Shown one piece after another: positions 1 to 5,251 of a stretch of 22,437 nt of DNA. A program made the translations under genes and the position numbers. Numbering within the stretch: the stretch's first letter is position 1; each line of letters begins with the position of its first letter. The notes beneath the pieces were generated by a model. It did not search any database, had not been told where the DNA came from, and saw nothing but the letters and a program-made list of their open reading frames with translations. The stretch comes from Bacillota bacterium (GTDB lineage Bacteria; Bacillota; Clostridia; Clostridiales; Clostridiaceae): assembly GCA_023435985.1 (NCBI GenBank), contig JAEZKY010000174.1, positions 1 through 22,437 of the forward strand, in the 5' to 3' direction.

Positions 1-2
1 CT

Positions 3-173
3 AGTGTTCTAGACATAAAAGAATTTTCTAGAATTGAAACTGAAAAGCTATGGCCTGAAGTACTTAGATTTGAAAATCCTCATACTTATTATGTTGATCT
101 ATCTCAAAATCTATGGTCTTTAAAACATTCTCTGCTTCATAAATATACAGATTCGTATGAAACTCAAGATTAA
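3..173 (+). CDS. pncB: Nicotinate phosphoribosyltransferase, C-terminal fragment
   Basis: An open frame enters from the left edge and stops at TAA 171-173, giving the last 56 residues of a larger protein. The tail contains LWPEVLRFENPH, YYVDLSQ and LW.LKH.LL, which I recognise as the usual C-terminus of clostridial nicotinate phosphoribosyltransferases. That enzyme joins nicotinate to PRPP to make nicotinate mononucleotide in cytoplasmic NAD salvage. The catalytic core lies outside the window, so the call rests on the C-terminal pattern alone. A strong terminator follows 8 bases after the stop, so this is the last gene of its transcript. Confidence 0.72.
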   Translation, partial: SVLDIKEFSRIETEKLWPEVLRFENPHTYYVDLSQNLWSLKHSLLHKYTDSYETQD

Positions 174-181
174 GCATAATA

Positions 182-222
182 ATAGAGATTAGAATACAAT
201 ATATTCTAATCTCTATCTTTTT
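182..222 (+). terminator. Rho-independent terminator of the pncB fragment
   Basis: A perfect 15-bp stem (182-196 with 202-216) encloses the loop CAATA and is followed by CTTTTT. The T-run overlaps the stop codon of the convergent small gene at 221-445. Confidence 0.9.
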
Positions 223-445
223 AGTAATTAATATTATTGCTATTTTCATTATCATATATAGACAAATCTATAAAATCATAATCTTCCTTTACAATATCCC
301 TAAAATTCACATTGCTTGACTCTGTACATTCATGAAAAATGCACTTTTCACCACCATGCTCCCCTAATTCACTTGATAATATTGGACATTCATCATAGCA
401 TTCAACCTTTTCTCTTGCTGTTGACCAAAATGGACACTTACTCAT
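221..445 (-). CDS. Small cysteine-rich protein of unknown function
   Basis: This 74-residue protein has all six cysteines in its first 40 residues, in the order CPFW, CYDECP, C.FHEC, and an acidic, Asn-rich tail. The spacing suggests a small metal-binding or redox fold, but no known motif is complete and I do not recognise a characterised family. The ATG at 445 has a G-rich Shine-Dalgarno region directly upstream (450-458) and a likely promoter at 517-545. The gene stands alone and converges on the pncB fragment, its stop codon lying inside that gene's terminator T-run. It is probably a conserved clostridial hypothetical protein. Confidence 0.7.
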   Translation of the reverse strand: MSKCPFWSTAREKVECYDECPILSSELGEHGGEKCIFHECTESSNVNFRDIVKEDYDFIDLSIYDNENSNNINY

Positions 446-516
446 ACCCCCGCCCCTTTTCTTATCCTAATAAAATTTAATATTCTTTAATTCTCAATTC
501 TGTAATTTTTGCTTTT

Positions 517-545
517 ATTATATTACATATACTAGAAAAAGTAAA
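517..545 (-). promoter_or_regulatory. Likely sigma-A promoter of the small Cys-rich gene
   Basis: On the minus strand the sequence reads TTTACT, 17 bases, TATAAT. The -10 is perfect (517-522) and the -35 (540-545) matches 4 of 6. It lies about 70 bases upstream of the ATG at 445. Confidence 0.5.
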
Positions 546-583
546 GATTTTCAATAATCTTTGTATATTTTAGTCAAAAAAGA

Positions 584-615
584 AAAAAAGCCACTTATTT
601 TTAAGTGACTTTTTT
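584..615 (-). terminator. Terminator of the 635-952 gene
   Basis: The stem CACTTA/TAAGTG (592-597 with 602-607) has a TTTT loop. One mismatch separates it from an outer A/T stretch that continues pairing. The minus-strand transcript ends in a T-run, so it terminates the gene that stops at 635. The A/T symmetry would let it work weakly in the other direction. Confidence 0.75.
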
Positions 616-634
616 GTATATCATTAAAATATTA

Positions 635-952
635 TTATTTATTCTTATTTACAGAAATATCTATAACTTCATTTTGGAACGCTTTAAGTAATGCTTTTTC
701 CAAAACTTTTTCCTTATCAAAGTTTGCTATATCCTTACATACTGCAAAAACTTTATTCTTTTCACCATTAACATTTTGATATGTTAAAGTTACATTAGGT
801 TTATCATATTCAACATTTAATATTTTTAATCCCCATGATATTTGAGCAAAATCTCCATCAACACTTAAGTGTGTTAATTCCTTCAACTTAGCATTATCTT
901 GAGTTGGGTCATTGACAATTATTAACTCATCTCCAACTTTATATTTTCCCAT
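635..952 (-). CDS. Conserved hypothetical protein, 105 aa
   Basis: A soluble 105-residue protein with no signal peptide or membrane segment. The N-terminus (YKVGDELIIVND) looks like a small beta-barrel or SH3-like start and the middle is predicted beta-rich (ISWGLKILNVEY, VTLTYQNVNG), followed by a charged helix (FDKEKVLEKALLKAF). I do not recognise the family. The ATG at 952 has a strong AAGGAGG at 961-967. The gene has its own terminator and a roughly 150-base leader containing inverted repeats, so it is an independent transcription unit whose expression may be controlled at the RNA level. Confidence 0.65.
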   Translation of the reverse strand: MGKYKVGDELIIVNDPTQDNAKLKELTHLSVDGDFAQISWGLKILNVEYDKPNVTLTYQNVNGEKNKVFAVCKDIANFDKEKVLEKALLKAFQNEVIDISVNKNK

Positions 953-1115
953 AAAATACGCCTCCTTAATAATTCCATCTTAATATTTTCGTCATAGGCT
1001 ATAGCTAAAGTCTTTAAAAAATTATTATTATTCCTAATTGAATAGCATATGCTAGAGAATGTTAATTTATTAACATTCTTCTTAATATTATTTTAGCAGA
1101 CTTTTCTTTATTATA
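953..1115 (-). promoter_or_regulatory. Promoter and foldable 5' leader of the 635-952 gene
   Basis: The -10 element TATAAT lies at 1110-1115 on the minus strand, with only a weak -35. The resulting leader of about 150 bases holds a perfect 10-bp stem (1056-1065 with 1070-1079, loop TTTA), an adjacent palindrome AGCATATGCT (1043-1052), and a 7-bp closing pair (1007-1013 with 1098-1104) that encloses both. No T-box or known riboswitch motif was recognised. The rest of the 953-1369 gap, to about 1270, is plain AT-rich sequence. Confidence 0.4.
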
Positions 1116-1280
1116 CAATATTTTTTTTAAATTTAACATAATAACTATAGAATTCAACTTTTATTACTAGAACTCTTGTATATGACTTATTATTATAAAT
1201 ATTATTTAACAATTTATTCGGTAAACAATTTTTCTTATAATTATTAACTTAAATACAGTTTCTTAATCAACAATTATTAT

Positions 1281-1295
1281 TTATAAATAATATAA
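1281..1295 (+). promoter_or_regulatory. Candidate PerR operator upstream of perR
   Basis: The site matches 12 of the 14 defined positions of the Bacillus Per box TTATAAT-N-ATTATAA. It lies just upstream of the -35 of the perR promoter and overlaps a perfect 16-bp palindrome at 1276-1291. Because the region is very AT-rich, chance similarity is a real possibility. Confidence 0.35.
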
Positions 1296-1305
1296 ATTAA
1301 TGCAA

Positions 1306-1334
1306 TTGATATTAATTTATATTTATGTTATAAT
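1306..1334 (+). promoter_or_regulatory. Sigma-A promoter of perR
   Basis: TTGATA (1306-1311) is separated by 17 bases from TATAAT (1329-1334), and the -10 has an upstream TG extension (TGT at 1326-1328). The predicted transcript begins near 1341, giving a leader of about 29 bases with GTGAGGT at 1356-1362 ahead of the ATG. Confidence 0.8.
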
Positions 1335-1369
1335 TTCTACATAAAATTCTTATAAGTGAGGTATGAAAG

Positions 1370-1777
1370 ATGGACCATATAGCTTCTATTTTTAAACAAA
1401 AAAAGCTAAAATTAACTCCCCAGAGGCTTGCAGTGTATAATTATTTAATCAATACAACTTCGCATCCATCTGCTGATGTTATTTATACAGACATTCATAT
1501 TCAATATCCAACTATGAGTTTAGCTACAGTTTATAAAGCACTAAAAACATTAGCTGATGTTGGATTAATTCAAGAAATAAATGTTGGCGAAGGTAACTTT
1601 AGATATGACGGAAACTCTTCTCCACATCCACATTTACAATGTCTTGGTTGTGGCAGAGTTGATGATTTCAAGGATTTTTCTCTTGATAATCTTAACTCTA
1701 TGGCTAAAGAGCATACTGATTATCAGATCATTTCAAATAAGGTTTATTTTTATGGTTACTGTACTAATTGCCAATAA
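1370..1777 (+). CDS. perR: PerR-type peroxide-sensing Fur-family repressor
   Basis: A 135-residue Fur-family regulator. The N-terminal winged helix includes LTPQRLAVY (15-23) and the recognition-helix motif SLATVYKAL (50-58). The structural zinc site has four cysteines in two CxxC pairs (C91, C94, C131, C134). The regulatory metal ligands of Bacillus PerR are all present at the expected spacing: H32, D80, H86, H88 and D99. The Asp at the last site, rather than the Glu found in Fur, supports a peroxide sensor that is inactivated by iron-catalysed histidine oxidation. Its expected role is repression of oxidative-stress genes such as rubrerythrins, none of which is in this window. It is transcribed alone from the promoter at 1306-1334, possibly autoregulated, and ends in a terminator. 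Fur or Zur would be the alternatives; the ligand set argues against them. Confidence 0.85.
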   Translation: MDHIASIFKQKKLKLTPQRLAVYNYLINTTSHPSADVIYTDIHIQYPTMSLATVYKALKTLADVGLIQEINVGEGNFRYDGNSSPHPHLQCLGCGRVDDFKDFSLDNLNSMAKEHTDYQIISNKVYFYGYCTNCQ

Positions 1778-1790
1778 ATCTTGCAATCTT

Positions 1791-1850
1791 ACTATAGCTT
1801 TAAATAAATGTATTTTTAAATATATTTTCTTAAAGCTATAGTCTTTTTTT
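1791..1850 (+). terminator. Terminator of perR
   Basis: A perfect 13-bp stem (1791-1803 with 1830-1842) encloses a 26-base AT-rich loop and is followed by CTTTTTTT. Confidence 0.85.
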
Positions 1851-1918
1851 GTTCTGTCATTTCTATAAGATTAATATGTGCCCAATAATTAACATATAAT
1901 TTATTGAGGTGATACATA

Positions 1919-2842
1919 ATGAAAATTCAGATATTAAGAAAAAAGCTTTTAGCTAGTACACTATTTTATATAGCGTTGCTCATTTTGATTATAGCCATTA
2001 TTTACTTTATTTTAAGTAAATTTAAAACTCTGCAAACTATATCCCCTATAAATACTTCTCATAATACACAATGTGATTTAACAGGTGATGGATTAAAAGA
2101 TACTTTAGAAATATTAAATTCTCAAAATAAAATTGATTTTTCTATCGATTGTTCTGATAATATTTACTATCTTTCAGCTTCTGTACCTGATAAAACACTT
2201 TTTACTACTAATAATAATTTAGAGCCTAAAGTGTTTCTAAATGATATTTCTAGAGATAATATTCCTGAAATTATACTTATGGGTTCTAAAAATAATAAAT
2301 ATATGAATTATGTATATCATTGGAATAAAAAAAATTTTGATCTAGTTTACTCAAGTGAAAATAATATATTTGGCATATTGGATTGCAAAAATTCACGAAC
2401 TCCTAAATGTTATTCACTATCATCCTCCAAAGGACTTTCTTCACTAGATAGTTTTATGCTTATTAATGATTCACCTTTAAATTCTAAAGAAGCTAATACT
2501 ACCATACCTTCATTAGATTCTGTAACAAATTTTATAAATTTAATTGAACTTCCTTATGTGCTTGATGACCTCCCTGATATTTTTACAACATCTATAGACA
2601 AAGAAAATTTATCGTTACTTTGGAATTTAGATAAAGACAATTATTACTATACTTTTCAAAATGCTTTTTTCTATGATTATAGATGGAATGAATCTGGAGA
2701 ACCTTCTGCAATAAGATGGAGACTATCATTTGAAAAAAGCAATTCCAAAGGTACCAATAATAAAAGCGAGTTAATATTCTTAATAGATCTTGTAAAGGAC
2801 GGTTCATCCTATAAAATTAATGCTATACAAAAAGCAAAATAA
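1919..2842 (+). CDS. Membrane-anchored protein with FG-GAP-like repeats
   Basis: A 307-residue protein with a short basic N-terminus, one transmembrane helix (about residues 12-32) and an extracytoplasmic remainder, with no lipobox. CDLTGDGLKDTLEI (52-65) and LNDISRDNIPEIIL (107-120) resemble the calcium-binding DxNxDGxxD half-repeats of FG-GAP/VCBS proteins, so a partial beta-propeller is likely. The remainder, with paired aromatics near the C-terminus (YYYTF, FFYDYRW), is unassigned. The ATG at 1919 follows GAGGTGAT. It lies 140 bases beyond perR, behind that gene's terminator, so it is a separate unit. Function unknown; cell-surface or spore-envelope roles are only guesses. Confidence 0.7.
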   Translation: MKIQILRKKLLASTLFYIALLILIIAIIYFILSKFKTLQTISPINTSHNTQCDLTGDGLKDTLEILNSQNKIDFSIDCSDNIYYLSASVPDKTLFTTNNNLEPKVFLNDISRDNIPEIILMGSKNNKYMNYVYHWNKKNFDLVYSSENNIFGILDCKNSRTPKCYSLSSSKGLSSLDSFMLINDSPLNSKEANTTIPSLDSVTNFINLIELPYVLDDLPDIFTTSIDKENLSLLWNLDKDNYYYTFQNAFFYDYRWNESGEPSAIRWRLSFEKSNSKGTNNKSELIFLIDLVKDGSSYKINAIQKAK

Positions 2843-2869
2843 AAATATAAAGGCCGCATTATGCGGCCT
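2843..2869 (-). terminator. GC-rich hairpin, likely minus-strand terminator
   Basis: An 8-bp GC-rich stem (AGGCCGCA/TGCGGCCT, 2851-2869) with a TTA loop. On the minus strand it is followed by TTTATATTTTTATTTT, a workable terminator tail for the transcript coming from 3005-3541. On the plus strand, after the 1919-2842 gene, there is no T-run. Confidence 0.6.
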
Positions 2870-3004
2870 AAAGGGGGATGAGGGGTTACTTAATGAAGTA
2901 AAAAATACGCTCCATTAAGCATGTAAGAGAATTTTTTCTCTATTACATTAATATTATTTACATTTTTTTCTTTTTTATACACAGTTTCATGAATAATTTG
3001 ATTT
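2870..3004 (-). other. 3' region with C-rich segment between hairpins (possible 3'UTR RNA)
   Basis: Read on the minus strand, a hairpin around 2926-2950 is followed by the stem TTACTT/AAGTAA (2887-2902), then a C-rich single-stranded segment with two C-runs (2870-2884), then the terminator hairpin. The 2890-2899 segment can instead pair with 2911-2920 (9 of 10 pairs), so two folds compete. No open frame and no convincing promoter were found here, so it is best read as the 3' untranslated region of the 3005-3541 mRNA. Confidence 0.35.
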
Positions 3005-3541
3005 CTAAACATCCTTAAGTTCTCCACGTTTATATGCTTCAATGATTTTATCAATTAATTTTATTCTATCAGGGTGAACATAATTTCTCAATGCCATTAA
3101 AAATTCTAAATTTACATCATTATCTTTAATATTTTTAATGCTGCTGACATTCTTTTTATTATTCTTATCTGTGCTCGAATTATCAGTACTTTTTGATGTC
3201 ATATTACTCATATTGTTCATATTGCTCACATTATGATTACCGTTTGAAGACATATTCTTATTGCTATTGCTATCACTACCATGATTGTTCATATTCCCTT
3301 GAAATAAATTATTATCTAAATTTAGTCCCATCATTTGAGCTATTGAGTTCAAATTCCCTAAATTAAATCCATTTGTATTCATTGAAGCCAACATATTTCC
3401 AATATTATTCATATCAAAATTTCCGCCTAATAATCCCATAAGCTGCATTGGATCTATACCAAAGGGTACATTTCTATTACTAGTATTGGTATTAGTATCA
3501 TTTATTACTGGATCCTGTTCTCTATGTTTATGCTTAGCCAT
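3005..3541 (-). CDS. Asn/Met/Ser-rich low-complexity protein, possible spore component
   Basis: A 178-residue protein in three parts: a basic, polar N-terminus; a long low-complexity centre rich in Asn, Met, Ser and Gly (MQLMGLLGG, repeated NNIGNM / NLGNLNS / NNMSNM units); and a compact charged C-terminal segment (FLMALRNYVHPDRI, IDKIIEAYKRGEL), which is the only part that looks folded. No transmembrane segment. The ATG at 3541 has AAAGGATT upstream. It lies 112 bases after two Cys-rich genes on the same strand and is probably expressed with them. Low-complexity composition plus this neighbourhood suggests a spore coat or exosporium-associated protein, but I do not recognise a named family. 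Confidence 0.6.
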   Translation of the reverse strand: MAKHKHREQDPVINDTNTNTSNRNVPFGIDPMQLMGLLGGNFDMNNIGNMLASMNTNGFNLGNLNSIAQMMGLNLDNNLFQGNMNNHGSDSNSNKNMSSNGNHNVSNMNNMSNMTSKSTDNSSTDKNNKKNVSSIKNIKDNDVNLEFLMALRNYVHPDRIKLIDKIIEAYKRGELKDV

Positions 3542-3622
3542 TTTTTAATCCTTTCAATATAATTGCCTCTCTTTAATATATGTATATATTAATAAAAACG
3601 TTTATGATTTTTGACATTTTTT

Positions 3623-3644
3623 TAGAGGGCTATAATGCCCTCTA
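3623..3644 (-). other. Stable hairpin without T-tract after the 87-aa gene
   Basis: A perfect 8-bp stem TAGAGGGC/GCCCTCTA with a 6-base loop begins 9 bases after the stop of the gene at 3654. On the minus strand it is followed by A-residues, not T, so it is not a standard intrinsic terminator. It could protect the 3' end or reduce read-through into 3005-3541. Confidence 0.5.
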
Positions 3645-3653
3645 TCCACTATC

Positions 3654-3917
3654 CTAGCAGCAAGATCCTTGGTAATTTCCATCACCGAAAATGCCTGAAA
3701 AACATCCACCACATAATATGAATAGTAAAATAATCAAATATGATTTATTACAATTTAATAATCCTGATCCACATGCTATTAATAGAAATATAATTGGTGT
3801 GCAGCCGTTTCCGCCTCCAAATAGACCACCAGAATAATTAGATCCCGAATTACAGCAGCAACACTCTTGATGATGGCTATGGTGTTTTTTCCCACAGCAA
3901 CATTTCTTCTTAGACAT
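3654..3917 (-). CDS. Cysteine-rich hydrophobic protein, probable spore surface protein
   Basis: An 87-residue protein with 14 cysteines (16%). It starts with a CCCGKKHHSHH metal-binding-like head and a CCCC run, then a Gly-rich linker (GGLFGGGNG), then two short hydrophobic stretches (TPIIFLLIACG, SYLIILLFILC), and ends GSCC. The ATG at 3917 has GGAAGGAG at a good distance. It lies 31 bases after a larger protein of the same style (3949-4446) and is clearly in the same operon. Cys/Gly-rich proteins of this type are typical of cross-linked clostridial spore coats and exosporia, but no family assignment is certain. Confidence 0.7.
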   Translation of the reverse strand: MSKKKCCCGKKHHSHHQECCCCNSGSNYSGGLFGGGNGCTPIIFLLIACGSGLLNCNKSYLIILLFILCGGCFSGIFGDGNYQGSCC

Positions 3918-3948
3918 ATTTATCTCTCCTTCCTAAAAATTCTGAATT

Positions 3949-4446
3949 TTAACAACCAGTACCACAACCCAAATTATTAAAAGGATTTATTCCTCCACCA
4001 AAACCATTGAATCCACAACCATTAAATCCACCGACATTAAAGTTATTATTGCAAAGGAATAATATTACTAATATAAACAAGTATGGCGAACAATTACTTA
4101 ATAAACCGCCATTTCCTTTATTGCAGCAACAGTCGCATTTTGGTTCACAGCAACATTCGCAGCAACAGTCACAGCATTTTGGCTCACAGCAGCAACAGTC
4201 GTTTCCGCCTCTTCTACCATAACCACCTCTGCCACAACCACAATAAAACAATATTAATAAAATCCAAATCCAGCTACCAAATCCACAACCGCCTGCAAAT
4301 CCTGGTCCAAAACCTCCTATTCCTCCCGGAAAACCTCCTATTCCTGGTCCACCGAAGTTTGGTCCGCAACTACAACTGTTAGGTGTTGAATCACAACAAT
4401 CGTCATCACATGAATTTAAACCGTTTAGGATATCATTCATCTCCAT
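3949..4446 (-). CDS. Cysteine/glycine-rich protein, probable exosporium or spore coat structural protein
   Basis: A 165-residue protein with 29 cysteines. An acidic head (CDDDCCDS) leads into a Gly/Pro/Phe-rich tract (GGFPGGIGGFGPG), a hydrophobic segment (SWIWILLILFYCGCG), a dense cysteine block with repeated CCEPKC and DCCC units, a second hydrophobic segment (SPYLFILVILFLC) and an Asn/Gly/Phe tail. The composition fits a self-assembling, disulfide-cross-linked or metal-binding surface protein. The alternation of Cys blocks with short hydrophobic segments is shared with the next gene (3654-3917), suggesting common ancestry. The start is supported by AAGGAGGA just upstream. A candidate sporulation promoter lies at 4483-4511. 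The function is inferred from composition only. Confidence 0.72.
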   Translation of the reverse strand: MEMNDILNGLNSCDDDCCDSTPNSCSCGPNFGGPGIGGFPGGIGGFGPGFAGGCGFGSWIWILLILFYCGCGRGGYGRRGGNDCCCCEPKCCDCCCECCCEPKCDCCCNKGNGGLLSNCSPYLFILVILFLCNNNFNVGGFNGCGFNGFGGGINPFNNLGCGTGC

Positions 4447-4482
4447 ATTTATTCCTCCTTGGAAATATTTTTTCTTTTTTAT

Positions 4483-4511
4483 ACTATATATTATTCCTAC
4501 TCAAAATATTT
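4483..4511 (-). promoter_or_regulatory. Candidate mother-cell (sigma-E-like) promoter of the Cys-rich operon
   Basis: On the minus strand the sequence reads AAATATT, 14 bases, TATATAGT. The second element matches 5 of the 7 defined positions of the sigma-E -10 (CATACA.T), and the first resembles the sigma-E -35 (ATATT core). The same -10 also partly fits sigma-K. No good sigma-A promoter is seen between 4447 and 4584. Confidence 0.35.
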
Positions 4512-4584
4512 GACACTATTTTTTATTTCCATCAGTTTATAAATAATGATTTAATTATCGATAATGGATATAAAATTGAAAACA

Positions 4585-4647
4585 ATATCTAAAAAACTAA
4601 CCTCTTACAAACATAAGTTTGTAAGAGGTTAGTTTTTTCTTAGATAT
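4585..4647 (-). terminator. Long stem-loop terminator after engB
   Basis: A perfect 22-bp stem (4591-4612 with 4617-4638) with the loop ATAA. An outer ATATCT/AGATAT pair extends it. T-runs on both strands make it potentially bidirectional; it terminates engB and insulates the Cys-rich operon. Confidence 0.92.
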
Positions 4648-4654
4648 GAGCAAA

Positions 4655-5251
4655 TCAATCTAAATCAGTTGCAAATTCCAGAAACAGATTATTAATAAGA
4701 TCATCTTTTCCTTCTTTATTTAGAGATGAGAAGAAATATAATTTATCATTGTGACTTAATTTTAATGTTTCTATTATTACTTTTTCACTCTTTTTTAAAT
4801 TATTTCTAGTAAGTTTATCACTCTTTGTTGCAACAACAATGACATCATATCCAAAATGTTTAATCCATTCATGCATCATTATATCATCATTTGTTGGCTT
4901 ATGCCTTGAATCAACAAGTAATACAACTCTCTTTAATTGTTCTCTGCCATTTAAATACATCTCTACAGTCTTTCCCCAACTGTCTTTTTCTTCTTTTGAT
5001 ACTTTGGCATATCCGTATCCAGGTAAATCCACTAGATAAAAATCATCATTTATGAGAAAAAAATTGACTAATCGTGTTTTTCCTGGTGTTTGGCTTACCT
5101 TTGCCAATTTCTTTCTGTTTGTTAAAGAATTAATTAATGAACTCTTCCCAACATTTGATCTTCCAACAAAGGCAATTTCCACTCTATTATCTATTGGATA
5201 TTGATTCTTTTTTACTGCCGAGGTAATAAACTCTGATTTTTTAATTCTCAT
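4655..5251 (-). CDS. engB: Ribosome biogenesis GTPase EngB (YsxC/YihA)
   Basis: A single-domain TRAFAC GTPase of 198 residues needed for late assembly of the 50S ribosomal subunit. The G motifs are clear: G1 GRSNVGKSS (30-38), G3 DLPGYG, G4 TKSDK and a G5-like FFSS. I place the start at the ATG at 5251. GGAGAGG at 5258-5264 is correctly spaced for it, while the longer frame would begin with a TTG lying next to that ribosome binding site. The gene overlaps the end of lonA by 11 bases, implying translational coupling, and ends in a strong terminator. lonA followed by engB/ysxC is the same order as in Bacillus. Confidence 0.95.
   Translation of the reverse strand: MRIKKSEFITSAVKKNQYPIDNRVEIAFVGRSNVGKSSLINSLTNRKKLAKVSQTPGKTRLVNFFLINDDFYLVDLPGYGYAKVSKEEKDSWGKTVEMYLNGREQLKRVVLLVDSRHKPTNDDIMMHEWIKHFGYDVIVVATKSDKLTRNNLKKSEKVIIETLKLSHNDKLYFFSSLNKEGKDDLINNLFLEFATDLD

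Noticed and set aside
64..255. Minus-strand frame over the pncB end and its terminator
   Set aside because: It runs antisense to recognisable NAPRTase sequence and across the terminator, and lacks a ribosome binding site.
1056..1079. 10-bp hairpin in the 953-1369 gap as an intrinsic terminator
   Set aside because: No T-run follows on either strand; it fits better as a leader element.
2879..2902. Possible leader peptide beginning at ATG 2878-2880 after a G-run on the plus strand
   Set aside because: The G-run abuts the ATG with no spacing, the frame has only 7 codons, and no gene follows on that strand.
4007..4592. Several plus-strand open frames opposite the Cys-rich gene, including Gln-rich ones
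   Set aside because: They are antisense shadows of Cys codons (GCA/ACA read as Gln-rich frames) and have no ribosome binding sites.
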